A stretch of DNA of 64,000 nucleotides, from the NCBI GenBank assembly GCA_010094045.1, contig ML986628.1:62001-126000 (forward strand), read 5' to 3'. The stretch comes from Lojkania enalia. Its lineage: Eukaryota > Ascomycota > Dothideomycetes > Pleosporales. The translations under genes were made by a program, and so were the position numbers. Shown piece by piece: positions 20,981 to 32,716 of this stretch. A model generated the notes under the pieces. It did not search any database and was not told the origin of the DNA. It saw only the letters and a program-made list of their open reading frames with translations. Every line of letters starts with the position of its first letter. Within the stretch, counting starts at the first letter, position 1.

Positions 20981-21108
20981 TTCTTAGTACTAGGGTTAGA
21001 ATTAAAGTAGAATTCTTAGTACTAGAGTATAGGTTAGGTAGAGGTTCTTAGTATTAAGGTTAAGGTTAGAATAGAGTTCTTAGCGCTGGGTATAAGGTTA
21101 AGGTAAGA
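20981..21108. repeat. 32-bp tandem array in repeat U copy 2
   Basis: TTCTTAGTAC or a close form recurs at 20981, 21013, 21045 and 21077, period 32 bp. This is the inverted counterpart of 8789-8916 and holds GGTTAGG/GGTTAAGG telomere-like segments. Confidence 0.85.
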
Positions 21109-21164
21109 GTACTTTATAGGGTTCCTCTATAATTATAGGAAATTATTATATATTATATAATATA

Positions 21165-23006
21165 TTCTACTATTAAAGCGGCTAAACTATTAAAGCGGCT
21201 ACTTTTTCTTAGCGTAATAAATACTATATACAAAAAGTTAATTTACTTAATACTAATAAGAGATCTTATATATAATATACTTTTATCTAATTTAGAATTT
21301 TCCCTACTATCCTTTTAGCACGTACAAGTGTTATATCTAATCTTACTATAGTTATTATAGTAGCGTTAAGCTGGTTAAGCTCTTTCTTAAGTATTAGTAC
21401 TACAAGTCTTCTTAAAGGGCTGAAAACTTATAAATACTTCAGCAGCTATATATAAAGATCCCTTATTATATAATACTATACTACTATACTAAATATACTT
21501 TCTTTTATACGTTTTATGCTTAGTTACTTCTTCTAATTACCTTTTAAGCTTAGAGTTGCGAGCTTAAAGAAGTGTATTCTAATATAGCATTAACTTAACA
21601 CCTTTTATAAGCTGTAAGAATCCTTCTTCTACCTTTTTTAATAATCGTATAAAGGACTTTTATATAAGTATTAATTATAACCTAAATTTATATATATTAC
21701 TTAGAGTTTTAAACTACTAAAAGTCTTCTTATAAAAGTAGTTCTAGTAGAGTATATAGTTATATATTAAAGCGATTTAATATAACCTACGCGTTTAAAGG
21801 AATAATTTCTATTACTTTAAAAGCTTTTTAATAGTTCTTATACATAAATACGTTAAAAAACGCGTCCTTAAAGGCTAGAAGGAAGCCTTCTTTATTAATA
21901 TAGTAGACGTGTTAGCGCGCTAAGTCTTATATATATTATAAATATTTCAGCTTTAATAGTAAGAAGTAAACTATATTAAGAAGCTAAAGTATATACGATA
22001 AATAAGAAGGTATATAAAGTGTTAGGATCTTTTATATAAGGTAGTAATCTTTAAATTCCTAGTTAAGGTAACTTTTATAGTTATCTAAAATAAGTAGCCT
22101 ATATAACTCTACTTAACGTATCTTTATATACTTATTAAAGTACTTTAGCTACTTAAAACTAAGCGTATTATTTGTCTAGCTGTTCTTAGAAACTGAAATT
22201 TTCTAATTATATAATATACCTACTTCTTTATACTATATAGAGATATAGATACGTTTTTTATAGATAATAAATAGTAGGGTCGTATATATAGTAGTATAGA
22301 TACTTTAAATAACTATAACCTACTCGCGATTACTTAATTATATAAGAGTAGGTTTTATATAATATTCTAAACTTATAATAACCTTTATAGTACTAATAAT
22401 ATCTATCTAAAAGCCTATCTTATTAAAGTTATAGATATTATTATTATTATATATACTATATTTTGCAATTATATTCTATATAAGCTTAAACTATATGTTA
22501 ATAACCTCTAGATTCTCTTATTTTATTCTTTAATAATCCTTTATTTAATTAAAAACTATTTTAAGCTTGCTTATATACGTTATAAATTATTTAAACTAAT
22601 TCTTTTCTATAAGTATTCTACTACGTATATCTAATAGTTTATCTACTATATCTACTACCTTATATAGCCGGGGCGTAAATCCTCGCAAATTAAGGTTAAG
22701 AATATATTATATAATTGTTTATTCTTTAGTTACTATAAGCTTCTAGCAATTTAGTTATATATAAGGGCGAAACGCGATTCTATAAAGTCGAGTAGAAAGT
22801 TGTTAATATTATATATTAAAAGCTATAGCAGCGCGTTATATACTCTTAAACTAGCCTAATTTATACGCCTATAAGATAAGCTTAATTCTACCTTCTTATT
22901 AAATTAATAGAAGGTTATATTATAGATTTATTATAGTTCGTATATAGTATTTATAATACTAAGAAAAAGTAGCCGCTTCGATAGTTTAGCTGCTTTAATA
23001 GTAGAA
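21165..23006 (-). mobile_element. Fot1/pogo-like transposon PogoB1 (1842 bp, RIPped)
   Basis: Terminal inverted repeats begin TTCTACTATTAAAGCGGCTA and hold two 17-bp modules around AAAGCGGCTA. TA flanks both ends. The RIPped DDE transposase runs on the minus strand; the better-read copy is PogoB2. It inserted in U copy 2 just beyond the 32-bp array: U sequence resumes on the other side, with TATTATATA-type sequence on both flanks. Confidence 0.85.
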
Positions 23007-24171
23007 TATATTATATATTATATACTATATATTTATTATATATTATATATTTATTATATATTATATATTATATATTTATTATAGTAAATTATTATAGTAG
23101 AAAACTAGTTTTATTTAAAGTAGTTTTTTCTAAGCCTAAGACTATTTAGAGATTATAACTCTAATCTAATAGAAGACTAAACTTCTTATAGTATTACTTT
23201 ACTAAATATATATCTTTATTTTAGATAGTAACCCGTTTTATATAAATTGTATTTATATTATAGTCTAATATAGTTAGTATTATATAGTATAAATTATATA
23301 AAAAATATATATCTTTAAAGACCCTAATAAGAAAAATTTTAATAAATTCTTAGAGAGCTTTAATTATACTCTATTACTAACGTATCTTACTATTATAGGT
23401 ATTTTTTCTAACTATAGTAGTAATTTTACAGATTAGCCGCGAAAAAGAAAGCTTTTAAAAGAGAAGTTTAGTACTCTTCTAATATTATTTAATCTATTAA
23501 AGTACAACGGTTATATCTTATTAGTATATAATTATAATAAAAACCTATAATAACTTACTCCTAGAATAATAGTAACGCTTTACTAGTATAAGTTTTACTA
23601 GTATAGGTATCTTATAAGCTAATTTAGCAGCGAACTATTTTCGGGAAAACTTACTACCTATTAGAACGATTTTAGATCGTACTATTCCTCGAGTATAAGA
23701 TATTATATATTAATAGTAGTAGAGTAGAGTAGTTAATATTAATAATTAAGGTTAATAGTATAAAGCTAAGTTAAAGTTTATTAATAGATACTTAAAATAT
23801 AAATATAGATACTAAGATATATATATACTAAAAACTAGTACTAAATTAGTATTATAAAGTAAAGCTAATAAGATATTTAGGTGTATATTATAAGAATACT
23901 ATAATAAAAAACTATAATAACTTACTATTTTATAGAACTAGTAGTACGCTTTTTAGTAGTAGTTTTTTATACTAAACCGGCTAATATTTTATATTTATTT
24001 AGATGAGTATATATTTTATTATTACTTCTATCTAATCTACGTTAGTAGATAGTATATATACTTGTCGCGTTAAGCCTAATATTCTACTATAACTCTTCTT
24101 TCTATTATACTCTTATTAATATAACTTTAAATCTTTAATTTATTATATACTTTTATTATAGTTTCTATAAA

Positions 24172-27100
24172 ATATCGACTATTAAAGCAGAGTCTATTAA
24201 CAATAATTTTCTTAATAGTCTAGATAGCTTACTACTACTAAAACTACTAGAGCTACTAGTTAGCTTCAACTAAAATAAGTAGGCGAAGTTAATATAGGTA
24301 AGTAATTATACTAGTTTTTTATTACAGTTTACTAATAAATATAGAGCTAGTAGTTAGAAGATTATAAAATTAAATACGTTCTTTTACTATACAGTTAAAC
24401 TAGTTCTTAAAAAGGCTGTCTAATTAACTTTATAGTACCCTTTAAAAGTATACTTAGTAATACTAAGCGCGCTATCTAATAGAGAGATAAAACTATATTA
24501 CTTACTACTAAGGAGAAAGCTATTAAGAGTACCTATACTACTAATCGCTCTACTAAAAGTACTAAATATATAGTACTAGAGGAAAAAAAAAGATATTAGA
24601 TAAAGCTATTAAAGCTATAGTAGAGAAGCGTTTTAATAATTATAAGTTTAGTAAGTTATTATAGTTATTTATTATATAACGTATTTTATAAGCAAGTTGC
24701 CTACTTAAATAAGTTACCTACTTTATTAACTATCTCTATATTTAGAGGCGTATATTATAATAATACCTGCAGATATTACTATAATAATTTAATAGAGGAT
24801 AGATATACTATTTATCTACTACTATATAAGTTCTAGTATTATATCTAGACTTGCTATAGTAGCTATAGTACTTCTAGTATAGTATACCCGCTTTTCTATA
24901 CTTCCTACCTACGTGTACTTTATCCTCTAACTACTTATCTACCTCTTTTTAAGCAGCTATCTCAGCAGCTTTAGCCTTAGTAAAACTATCTTACTTCTAT
25001 AGAACTTTTTTTAATCGCTTTTTATGCTATAATAGAGCCTTATTTACTTTTTAAAGCTAACTAATCTAACGCTAAAATAGTACGCGAAAATAAGCTATCT
25101 ATATAGTACCTTTAGTAGGTAAATTAAGAGAATTATTAATCGTAGTAGATAAGCTATTCTAATATTTAGTAATATAGTCTTAAATTAGTATTATTTAAAA
25201 CCCTAGTTCGATGGTATTAGTTAGTATTTTTAACTCCTAAAGGTAACTAGCTGCTAGTAGTAATAATAGAGTATAAAGCTTAATATTAAACTTTAATAAT
25301 ACTATATTAGGATTATATAGTTCTAGACTAGTACCTTAAAAGCTTATATATATATTAGCCTTAGTAATAAAGTGCTAATATAGTATACTATATAAAAGGT
25401 TAGTAGAAAGTTAAGCTTTATAATATAGTAGATACTAGTTTATATAAGCTTATTAATCTTGCGCCTATATACTTTCTTTAATAGTAAGAAGTAGCTTATA
25501 TCTAGAAGCTATAGTAGATACGATAAATATACTAGCATATATAATAGAATAATATCCTTCTTTTTATAGAGTTGTTAAAATTTAATAGACCTATAGCTCT
25601 TATAACTATTAATAACTAGCAGACGATAAGCGTCTACTATATACTATCTTATATACTAATTAAAACGCTCTAGCTATTTAATTATAAGCTTATTATTTAT
25701 CTATCTACTATTACTTAGTATAATTACTCCTCTAGATAGTATATTATCGCCCTAATACTATATAGAGAGGTACTGCTTACTAGTAAATATAATAAATAGT
25801 AGAATAGTATTACTATAAGCGCTAATAGCCTAAATAACTATTATTTACTTATAATTACCTAGCTGTAGTAATTTTAGTTAACTAGCTAATAGCTTAGTAC
25901 TAGTAATTATCTTACTAGTAGATATAATATTTATCTAGAAGCCTATCTTATTAAAATTATAGATATTATTATTAGTAATACTTTACTTTACTTTAGTATT
26001 ATATACTAGGTTAAACTAACTACTAATAACTTTAAAATTCTTATAGAGAGCTCTTTAATAGTTGTATTTTTAATAGAAGTATATTTTAAGCTTAGGAATA
26101 CGATTAATAAAGTTTATTAGCTAGTTTTTACTAATCTAGTCTATAGAGTAAGCTCTAAGTAAATAGTTAGCTATATTTCGTATACTATTAATTATAGAAG
26201 GGTATCTACGAGATAATAGGTCTAGTATATACTATATTATAGTTGATTCTTCTAGCTTTATAAGCTTCTTTAAATTAGGCTTATAATTACGTTGTAAAGG
26301 TTTACTAGTATATTAGTCTCTAAGCGTTATTTAGGGGATGCTATAAGTAGCTACAGTACTTTATACGCTCTAAATTTAATCTTAATTAATAGCTAAAATA
26401 GCTAGTAATATCTAACCTTTTTAATAGATTAATTAAGGTTAAGGTAGTTACTATATTACGTTGTAAGTAGGTAGGATATAACTTTTTAGCAAAAGTAGGC
26501 GATTTACTTAGGTAGGCGACTTGTTTGTAAAATACATTATATATATACTTATAAGTAAATAAGTAATTAGTTAAAGATAAGACTAAAAGCTATCTACTTA
26601 AAATAAGAGTATATTAATTAAGAGATTAGCCTTAAACGTTACTAAATAGTTCTATTAAAGGCTACTAGTTAAGAGAAAGATATATCTACTATATAAGAAT
26701 CAGCTTATAGTCTATTATAGGTATATAGCTCTTCTAGAGCTATATGGAAGGTTATATATAAGACATATTAAGATAGCCTTTTTAAACTATAAAGTAATAG
26801 CTTTTAAAGTAAGGATACTTAAAATAAATAGTAAGAGTTTGTTAAGGGACTATTTAAAGAAGAGTTAGCTATAGTTTTAAAGCTAGAGTAGAAGTAAGTT
26901 TATTATATTTTTTATTACATCTATTTATTATAGATATATACTAATTACTACTCTAGATATTAAAAGCCTCTATTAGTATATAAATAATTCAATAATAATC
27001 TTCTTCTCAATTTAAACTTACCCTATATTAAGAGTATTAAAAGTAATAAGTACAAAGAGGAGGTTAATAATAATTCTAAAATTAAAGCTAAGTTTATATA

Positions 27101-27288
27101 ATATAAGAATAAGTATAAGATATTAAGTAAGAAGTTAGATAGTACTTTTAAGGGCTTCTTAGATAAAGATATAACTAACTTCGATAGTTTCTTAGATAAT
27201 AATACTTTAATAAATAAGGATTAGCTTAGTTCTTACTACTAGTAGTTAGTAGAAAAAAATCTAATATACTTCTCTAATACTATATAAA
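24172..27288 (+). pseudogene. Spliced gene of unknown family in repeat U, copy 2 (RIPped)
   Basis: Same gene as at 4366-5657. The start codon is ATA here (24172-24174), then STIKAESINNNFLNSLDSL and a leucine-rich run. Intron 1 has GTAAGT at about 24300 and a TTTACTAATAAATATAG end. Exon 2 reads through EEKKKILDKAIKAIVEKRF-like sequence to a GTAAGT; within this second intron PogoC1 has inserted. Exon 3 ends near 26890 with GTAAGT, followed by an intron with a TACTAAT branch and CTAG. The last exon contains SIKSNKYKEEVNNNSKIKAK and DKDITNFDSFLDNNTLINKD and ends at TAA near 27288. Unknown function; the shared splice signals make the exon model credible. Confidence 0.55.
24679..26537 (-). mobile_element. 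Fot1/pogo-like transposon PogoC1 (1859 bp, RIPped)
   Basis: Terminal repeats ACGTATTTTATAAGCAAGTT (left) and the complement ATGTATTTTACAAACAAGTC (right), each with two 17-bp modules around CGCCTAC. TA at 24677-24678 and 26538-26539. The interior resembles the PogoA transposase on the minus strand (C-terminal AGCTTAATATTAAACTTTAA region at left, TTAGGCTTATAATTACG region at right). It lies in intron 2 of the U gene. Confidence 0.83.
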
Positions 27289-27702
27289 TTTTATTTATAC
27301 TACTTCCCTATATATATAAACTTAATTAACTAGAATAGTATATTATACTATATTATAGACTATAGTAGTATATTGTAAAATAGACTAGGATAGTTATTAG
27401 ATTTTAGATAGTATACTATAGTATATTATAGTATATTATAGTATGTTAAATAATAGTAATTTACTATACTTTCTAGTATATAATAGTAATTAGCTATACT
27501 TTATAATATATAATAGTAATTTATTATACTTTATAGTATTTTCTAGACTATAGCGTTTTATAATATACTATAGTAGACTTCTATATACTATTAGAAGTAT
27601 AGTATTAGTATACTATTTAGTAATAAAACCTATTATCTCTAAAAATAAATACTTAATATAATAGTATAATATACTACTATTTTACTAGGGTTTCATATAT
27701 AT

Positions 27703-27753
<51 letters not shown>

Positions 27754-27759
27754 CAGTAG
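27703..27759. repeat. (AGT)n microsatellite, about 19 units
   Basis: Nearly pure AGT/TAG repeat with a single C. Un-RIPped by nature of its sequence (it lacks CpA apart from one site). Confidence 0.95.
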
Positions 27760-29768
27760 TCTACAAATATAATTTATAGCTAGATACTCTTAATTATTAA
27801 CTCTAACTCCTTATATACCCGTAATATTATAATATTCCTACTATTCTTTATTATAGCGTTTTATTATAGTTATATTAACACTAATATAAATCTAGTATCT
27901 TATAATTAATACTCTATTATTTTTCTATTAAGGTTTCTAAGAAACCTATTAGCTAATTATATATCCGCTAATAGGGGATAAAAAAGATAGATAGGAGATA
28001 ATAGAACTTATTAATATATAGATAGTATAGTAGAAATTAATATTATAGGCTTAGGACCCTTTAAATATATTTAATAAACTAAGGTAGAATTTAGCTACTT
28101 ATTATATTAAGATTTAAAGATAATTTAGGGAAGCTGTATAATTTCTAGATAGTTACCTATTTATATTCTATTATTACTATAGTTTTCGACTTATATATTT
28201 AAATAAGAATTATAATAGTATAAAGTATCTAATAAATTACCTTAGATTCTAAGTTTATCTAAGAATTCTAACTCCTAAGTATAATAGATTCTATATACTT
28301 ATAGCTAGGCTTTCTAATAATAAAGATCTAATTATGCTAATATACTCTACTAGTATTCTTAAATATAAACTAGTCTATATTATTATTAATAATAACTAGT
28401 CTTTCTAAATAGTAGATTATCTATCCTTTTAATAATTTGTTTAGTTCCTCTAACTAGATACTATATTAATTAACCGATTTAGTTTTATAGGGCTATTTAA
28501 GTATAAGATTATAGTAGCTTAATTCTCTCTTTTATATAACCTTAGCTAAAGTATAAAGATATTAATTACATTTAATATCTAGTTTATAAAGAACTACTTT
28601 AGTTTTCTTATAGTAAAAGGGTACTATATTAATTAGGACTAGAAGTTTTACAAGAGACTATTTAATTTTATTTCTATTTAAGAAAGCTATACTAGTACTT
28701 CTATAGTAATAGAAGTACTATATATTCTATTAAATATAAATATATAATAATAATTACTAGCAGCTACCTATAATAATACTACTAATAATAGTATACTTAT
28801 ATATATAATATAAGAGAAACTATATAAAAATAGTATTAAATAGAATTATAAGAAGAATATAATTCTATATCTTACTTATATTATTAATCTTATTATTTAG
28901 AAAATTATTTACTATCTTAAACTTACACCCCCTAAAGAGATAAGAGATAGAGGAACTTTATAGTAATATAATATAAATAAGATCTAGATATAAATTTCTA
29001 TTCTAAATTCTTTTTATAAAGTATAGCTTTTTATTATAGTTAATTATTATAGTTATTATATATTAATTTCTAGTTAGATTTAAACTATTTATAAAGTAAT
29101 TAATCGATTACTATAGTATTATAAGCGTTTTATTACTTTATAGGGCTTTCTACTACCTAAATACTAGCTATCTATAATAAGAGATATCCTAACTTAATAG
29201 AATTCGATATTTAATATATATAACCGAGCGATAAGTTTTAAATAATATATTAATAACTAGCTTTAATATAAAATTAACTCAAAGATTTCTACTCGGAAAT
29301 CTAGTAATAATAAGAATACTAAAGTAGATTTCTATAATCTTTAGTAACTTTAACTATCTACTATTAAATAGTACTATTTAATACTAATTATAGACCTACT
29401 TAGCAATTTTAAAAGGATAACTAAAGTATTTAGTAAGAATATAAAATCTTAGATCTAGTATATTTAGCAAATGTATAATAGGCTCTTCAATTTTCTAGAT
29501 AATATAAATAGAGATCTAGCTAAAGATATAGAGAGTAACTTAGATTAGCTAATAGTAGTAAGAGCTATAGTAGAGAAGGGTTAATTTAAATTAAGTAAAT
29601 ACTACTTAAAAATAGATATAAAGTATAATTACTTATTTAACTATATAATAATCTTAGATCTATTTTTAAAGCTTATAATATATAAGGTATTTTTATTATA
29701 CCTATTTATTATATTAGCTTCTAACTATAGTTATTGGACGAAACTTAGAACTTTTAATATAAGAAAAC

Positions 29769-31162
29769 TGTTACGGTATCCTTACGTTCCCTTTAACACT
29801 TATATATAGCGCGCTCGCTTTAGCGTATATATCTTCTTCTTCTCTTTTATCTTCTTACTTACCTCGTATTCAGCTTACTTCTTAGCTATCCTCTTATATA
29901 ACACCTGAGATCTATATATATTATATAATACTAAGCGTTAATAAGCCTTATTATTCCTACTTATAGTCTTTTATAATATTAGAATAGCTTGTCTAGTTAT
30001 ATAGTAACAGTAATTAGATAGTTACTATAGATCTTTAGATAGAGATTTTTATTATCTCTATCCGGATTTTTTCTTCCTTTCTAGTAATATCTAGCTAGAA
30101 TATTAGTCTAGCAGCTATCCAGCTGCTTATATAGTAGTAGTAGTAGAAGCTCTAGAACTAGCTATTATCCTCTTTTAATATACTATCGTCCTCCCTTAAC
30201 ACGCTATTATCCTCTCTCTACTATAATCTTCGCTTCTTATTCCACTAGCTTCTCTCTATATTAGTTCTCTATTCTATTAGTAATATAATAATTATATTAA
30301 GCTTGTTTAGTATATTACTTATCGTACTAGATACTAGTTTCTATTTTACCAACTCCTTAAAGAGTTAAATAACTTCCTATTCTATTAGTAATATAACAAC
30401 TATATTAAACTTATTTAGTATATTACTTATTATACTAGATACTAGTTCCCCGTTCTGTTAGTAATATAATAACTATATTAAGCTTATTTAGTATATCGCT
30501 TATTATACTAAACGCTAGTTCCCTATTCTATTAGTAATATAATAACTATATTAAGCTTATTTAGTATATTACTTATCGTACTAAACGCTAGTTTCTATTC
30601 CGCTAGGTTCTTAAAAAGTTAAATAACTCCCCGTTCTATTAGTAATATAACAATTATATTAAGCTTATTTAGTATATTACTTATTATATTAGACGCTAAT
30701 TCCCTATTCTATTAGTAATATAACAACTATATTAAGCTTATTAGTATATTACTTATTATACTAGATACTAGTTCCCTATTCTATTAGTAATATAATAACT
30801 ATATTAAGCTTATTTAGTATATTACTTATTATACTAGACGCTAGCTAGCTAGAAATAGTTCTACCCTATATAAAATAGACAACTAGTTGCACCGGGTCCC
30901 TATATTATAGCTATATTTGTTAATTATAGCTACTTTCTAAAGAGAGAGGTACTATTATAGTATTTTTATATTTCTTCTAATACTTATATATAGCACGCTT
31001 ACTTTAGCGTATATACTTTCTTCTTTTTTTTTATTTCCCTACTTACCTCGCGTTTAACTTACTCCTTAGCTATCCTTTTATACAACACCTAAGATCTATA
31101 TATAGTATATAATACTAAGTGTTAATAAGTCTTATTATCTCTACTCGTAGCCTTTTATAATA
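29769..31162 (+). mobile_element. Small non-autonomous LTR element (TRIM/LARD-like, 1394 bp)
   Basis: Two LTRs of exactly 210 bp each (29769-29978 and 30953-31162) start TGTTACGG/TATTATAG and end TATAATA. Target duplication AAAAC (29764-29768) versus GAAAC (31163-31167), one transition apart. No gag or pol is seen; the 974-bp interior is largely a tandem repeat. It sits inside the hAT transposase gene, whose reading resumes after it. Strand assumed. Confidence 0.75.
30278..30857. repeat. Higher-order minisatellite inside the small LTR element
   Basis: TAGTAATATAAYAAYTATAT recurs at 30278, 30386, 30459, 30532, 30640, 30713 and 30785. The spacings are 108, 73, 73, 108, 73 and 72 bp: a 73-bp unit with a 35-bp addition (containing AAAGAGTTAAATAACT) at every third unit. 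The super-unit is 254 bp, present about twice. Confidence 0.88.
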
Positions 31163-31971
31163 GAAACCTATTACTAATAATTCTTTAAATATTTTAATTA
31201 CTATAATAAAGATATACTAGACTATATCTTATCTATAATATTCTAACCTTAATAGATATAAAGTAATAAGTAGTTTTATAAACTATTTCTATAATATTTA
31301 TTCTTAAATAGCTTCTTAAATTTTCTAGACTAGAATCTAAGTAACGTAGAAGAGAGAGAGAAAGAGAAAGAAGAAGAGTTAGAGAAAGAAGAGAAAGGAT
31401 TAACTTATTAAGGAGAAAGTTATCTAAATATACCTTTTATTTAAGGTTGTAACTTTAATATATTAGGCTGGTAGAGAATAAATAAATATTAGTATTTACA
31501 GCTTACTTAAGTTGTAAAAAATATTCTCCTAATATAGATTATAGGAATTAGTATTAAATAGGTTTTTAATACTACTAGAAATATAATTAAAGATAGAAGA
31601 TATTACTTTATTATATAGAAAATCTAGGATATTATATTTCTAAAATATATAATAAGTAGAGAGAACTATTATACTAAAAAGGTATCTTAGGTTATAGAGG
31701 CTTAAAATACTAGTAAGTTAAACTCTTTTTATAATACTAATAAGTTTATAAATCTTTTTAAACTTCTAGCTTAGATATATAATAAAGAACTAGAGATTAA
31801 CTAGAAGAATATTAATTCTAGTACTACTACTAATAAGGAGCTACTATAAAAGTATATTTATTAAAAAATTTATAAACCTCTATAGTTTATAATATACTAT
31901 AGTATACTACTCTAGAATCTAATAAAGTAAGATTAGTCTAATCTATAATAAATAGCTATAATAAAACCCTA

Positions 31972-32240
31972 GAATATTATACTATATATACTCTTATTAA
32001 GCTACTTTCTAAAGTATATTAATTAGTTAAACTCTAAAGAAATTTAGTTAATATAACTCTATTTTAACTTATATTCTATTACTAAATAACTATTCTAATT
32101 TTACTTATATTTTAAGCTGATTAGTAAAACCCTAACTTTAACTCTAACCTAATCTATATCTATCTATTAGTCTAGATATATTAATAAAGTTCTTTAATCT
32201 TTTAGTTAAAGTATAGTAGAAGAATATATAGTATAACGTA
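31972..32240. other. RIPped sequence between hAT and PogoB2, possible U fragment
   Basis: AT-rich; contains AAAACCCTAACTTTAACTC and CTCTAACC near 32130-32150, resembling the 32-bp array of repeat U, but no periodicity is kept. No gene seen. Confidence 0.35.
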
Positions 32241-32716
32241 TTCTACTATTAAAGCGGCTAAACTATCGAAGCGGCCACTTTTTCTTAATATTATAAACAC
32301 TACGTATAAACTATAATAAATCTATAATACGACCTTCTATTAATTTAATAAGAAGGTAGAATTAAGCTTACCTTACAGGCGTATAAATTAGGCTAGTTTA
32401 AGAGCGTATAACGCGCTACTATAGCTTTTAACGTATAATATTAACAACTCTCTACTCAACTTTACAGAATTGTATTTCGCCCTTATATACAACTAAATTA
32501 CTAGAAGCTTATAATAACCGAAGAATAAACAATCGTACAATATATTTTTAACCTTAATTTACAAGAATTTGTGCCCCGGCTATATAAGGTAGTAGATATA
32601 GTAGATAAACTATTAAGTATATATAGTAGAATACTTATAGGAAAGAATTAGTCTAAACGATTTATAGCGTATATAAATAAACTTAAAATAGCTTTTAATT
32701 AAGTAAAGAATTACTA

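Larger units (their letters stand above)
20935..27660 (+). mobile_element. Unclassified repeat U, copy 2 (RIPped; holds PogoB1 and PogoC1)
   Basis: Inverted copy of 2178-8945. Removing PogoB1 (1842 bp plus TA) and PogoC1 (1859 bp plus TA) leaves about 3.02 kb. The order matches copy 1 in reverse: the 32-bp array, a long AT-rich part, the spliced gene, then a right end with many ATAGTATACTATAGTA short inverted motifs, up to about 27660. The flanks of copies 1 and 2 differ, so this is dispersed rather than an inverted duplication of a larger block. Confidence 0.6.
28080..31660 (+). pseudogene. hAT transposase (RIPped, split by insertion)
   Basis: Plus-strand reading with stops taken as Gln/Trp gives hAT signatures. 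About 28750-28900 reads ATYNNTTNNS followed by KNIILYLTYIINLII, the RIPped form of the catalytic-core T-D-N-A-S-N-N and P-C-x-A-H-x-x-N-L segments. About 29420-29700 reads YNRLFNFLDNINRDLAKD and LSKYYLKIDIKYNYLFNYII, the C-terminal helical region before the dimerisation domain. After the LTR element, 31430-31640 reads YWAGREQIKYQYLQLT and FNTTRNIIKDRRYYFII, the hAT C-terminal dimerisation domain. The BED-finger N-terminus was not confidently found. Inactive. Confidence 0.78.
27686..31971 (+). mobile_element. hAT DNA transposon (RIPped, interrupted by a small LTR element)
   Basis: The hAT transposase it encodes is clear (see next entry). Candidate short terminal inverted repeats are TAGGGTTTCAT (27686) and the complement of ATAAAACCCTA (to 31971). 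I could not confirm an 8-bp target duplication, so the ends are provisional. Without the inserted LTR element it would be about 2.9 kb, usual for hAT. An (AGT)n microsatellite sits just inside the left end. Confidence 0.65.
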
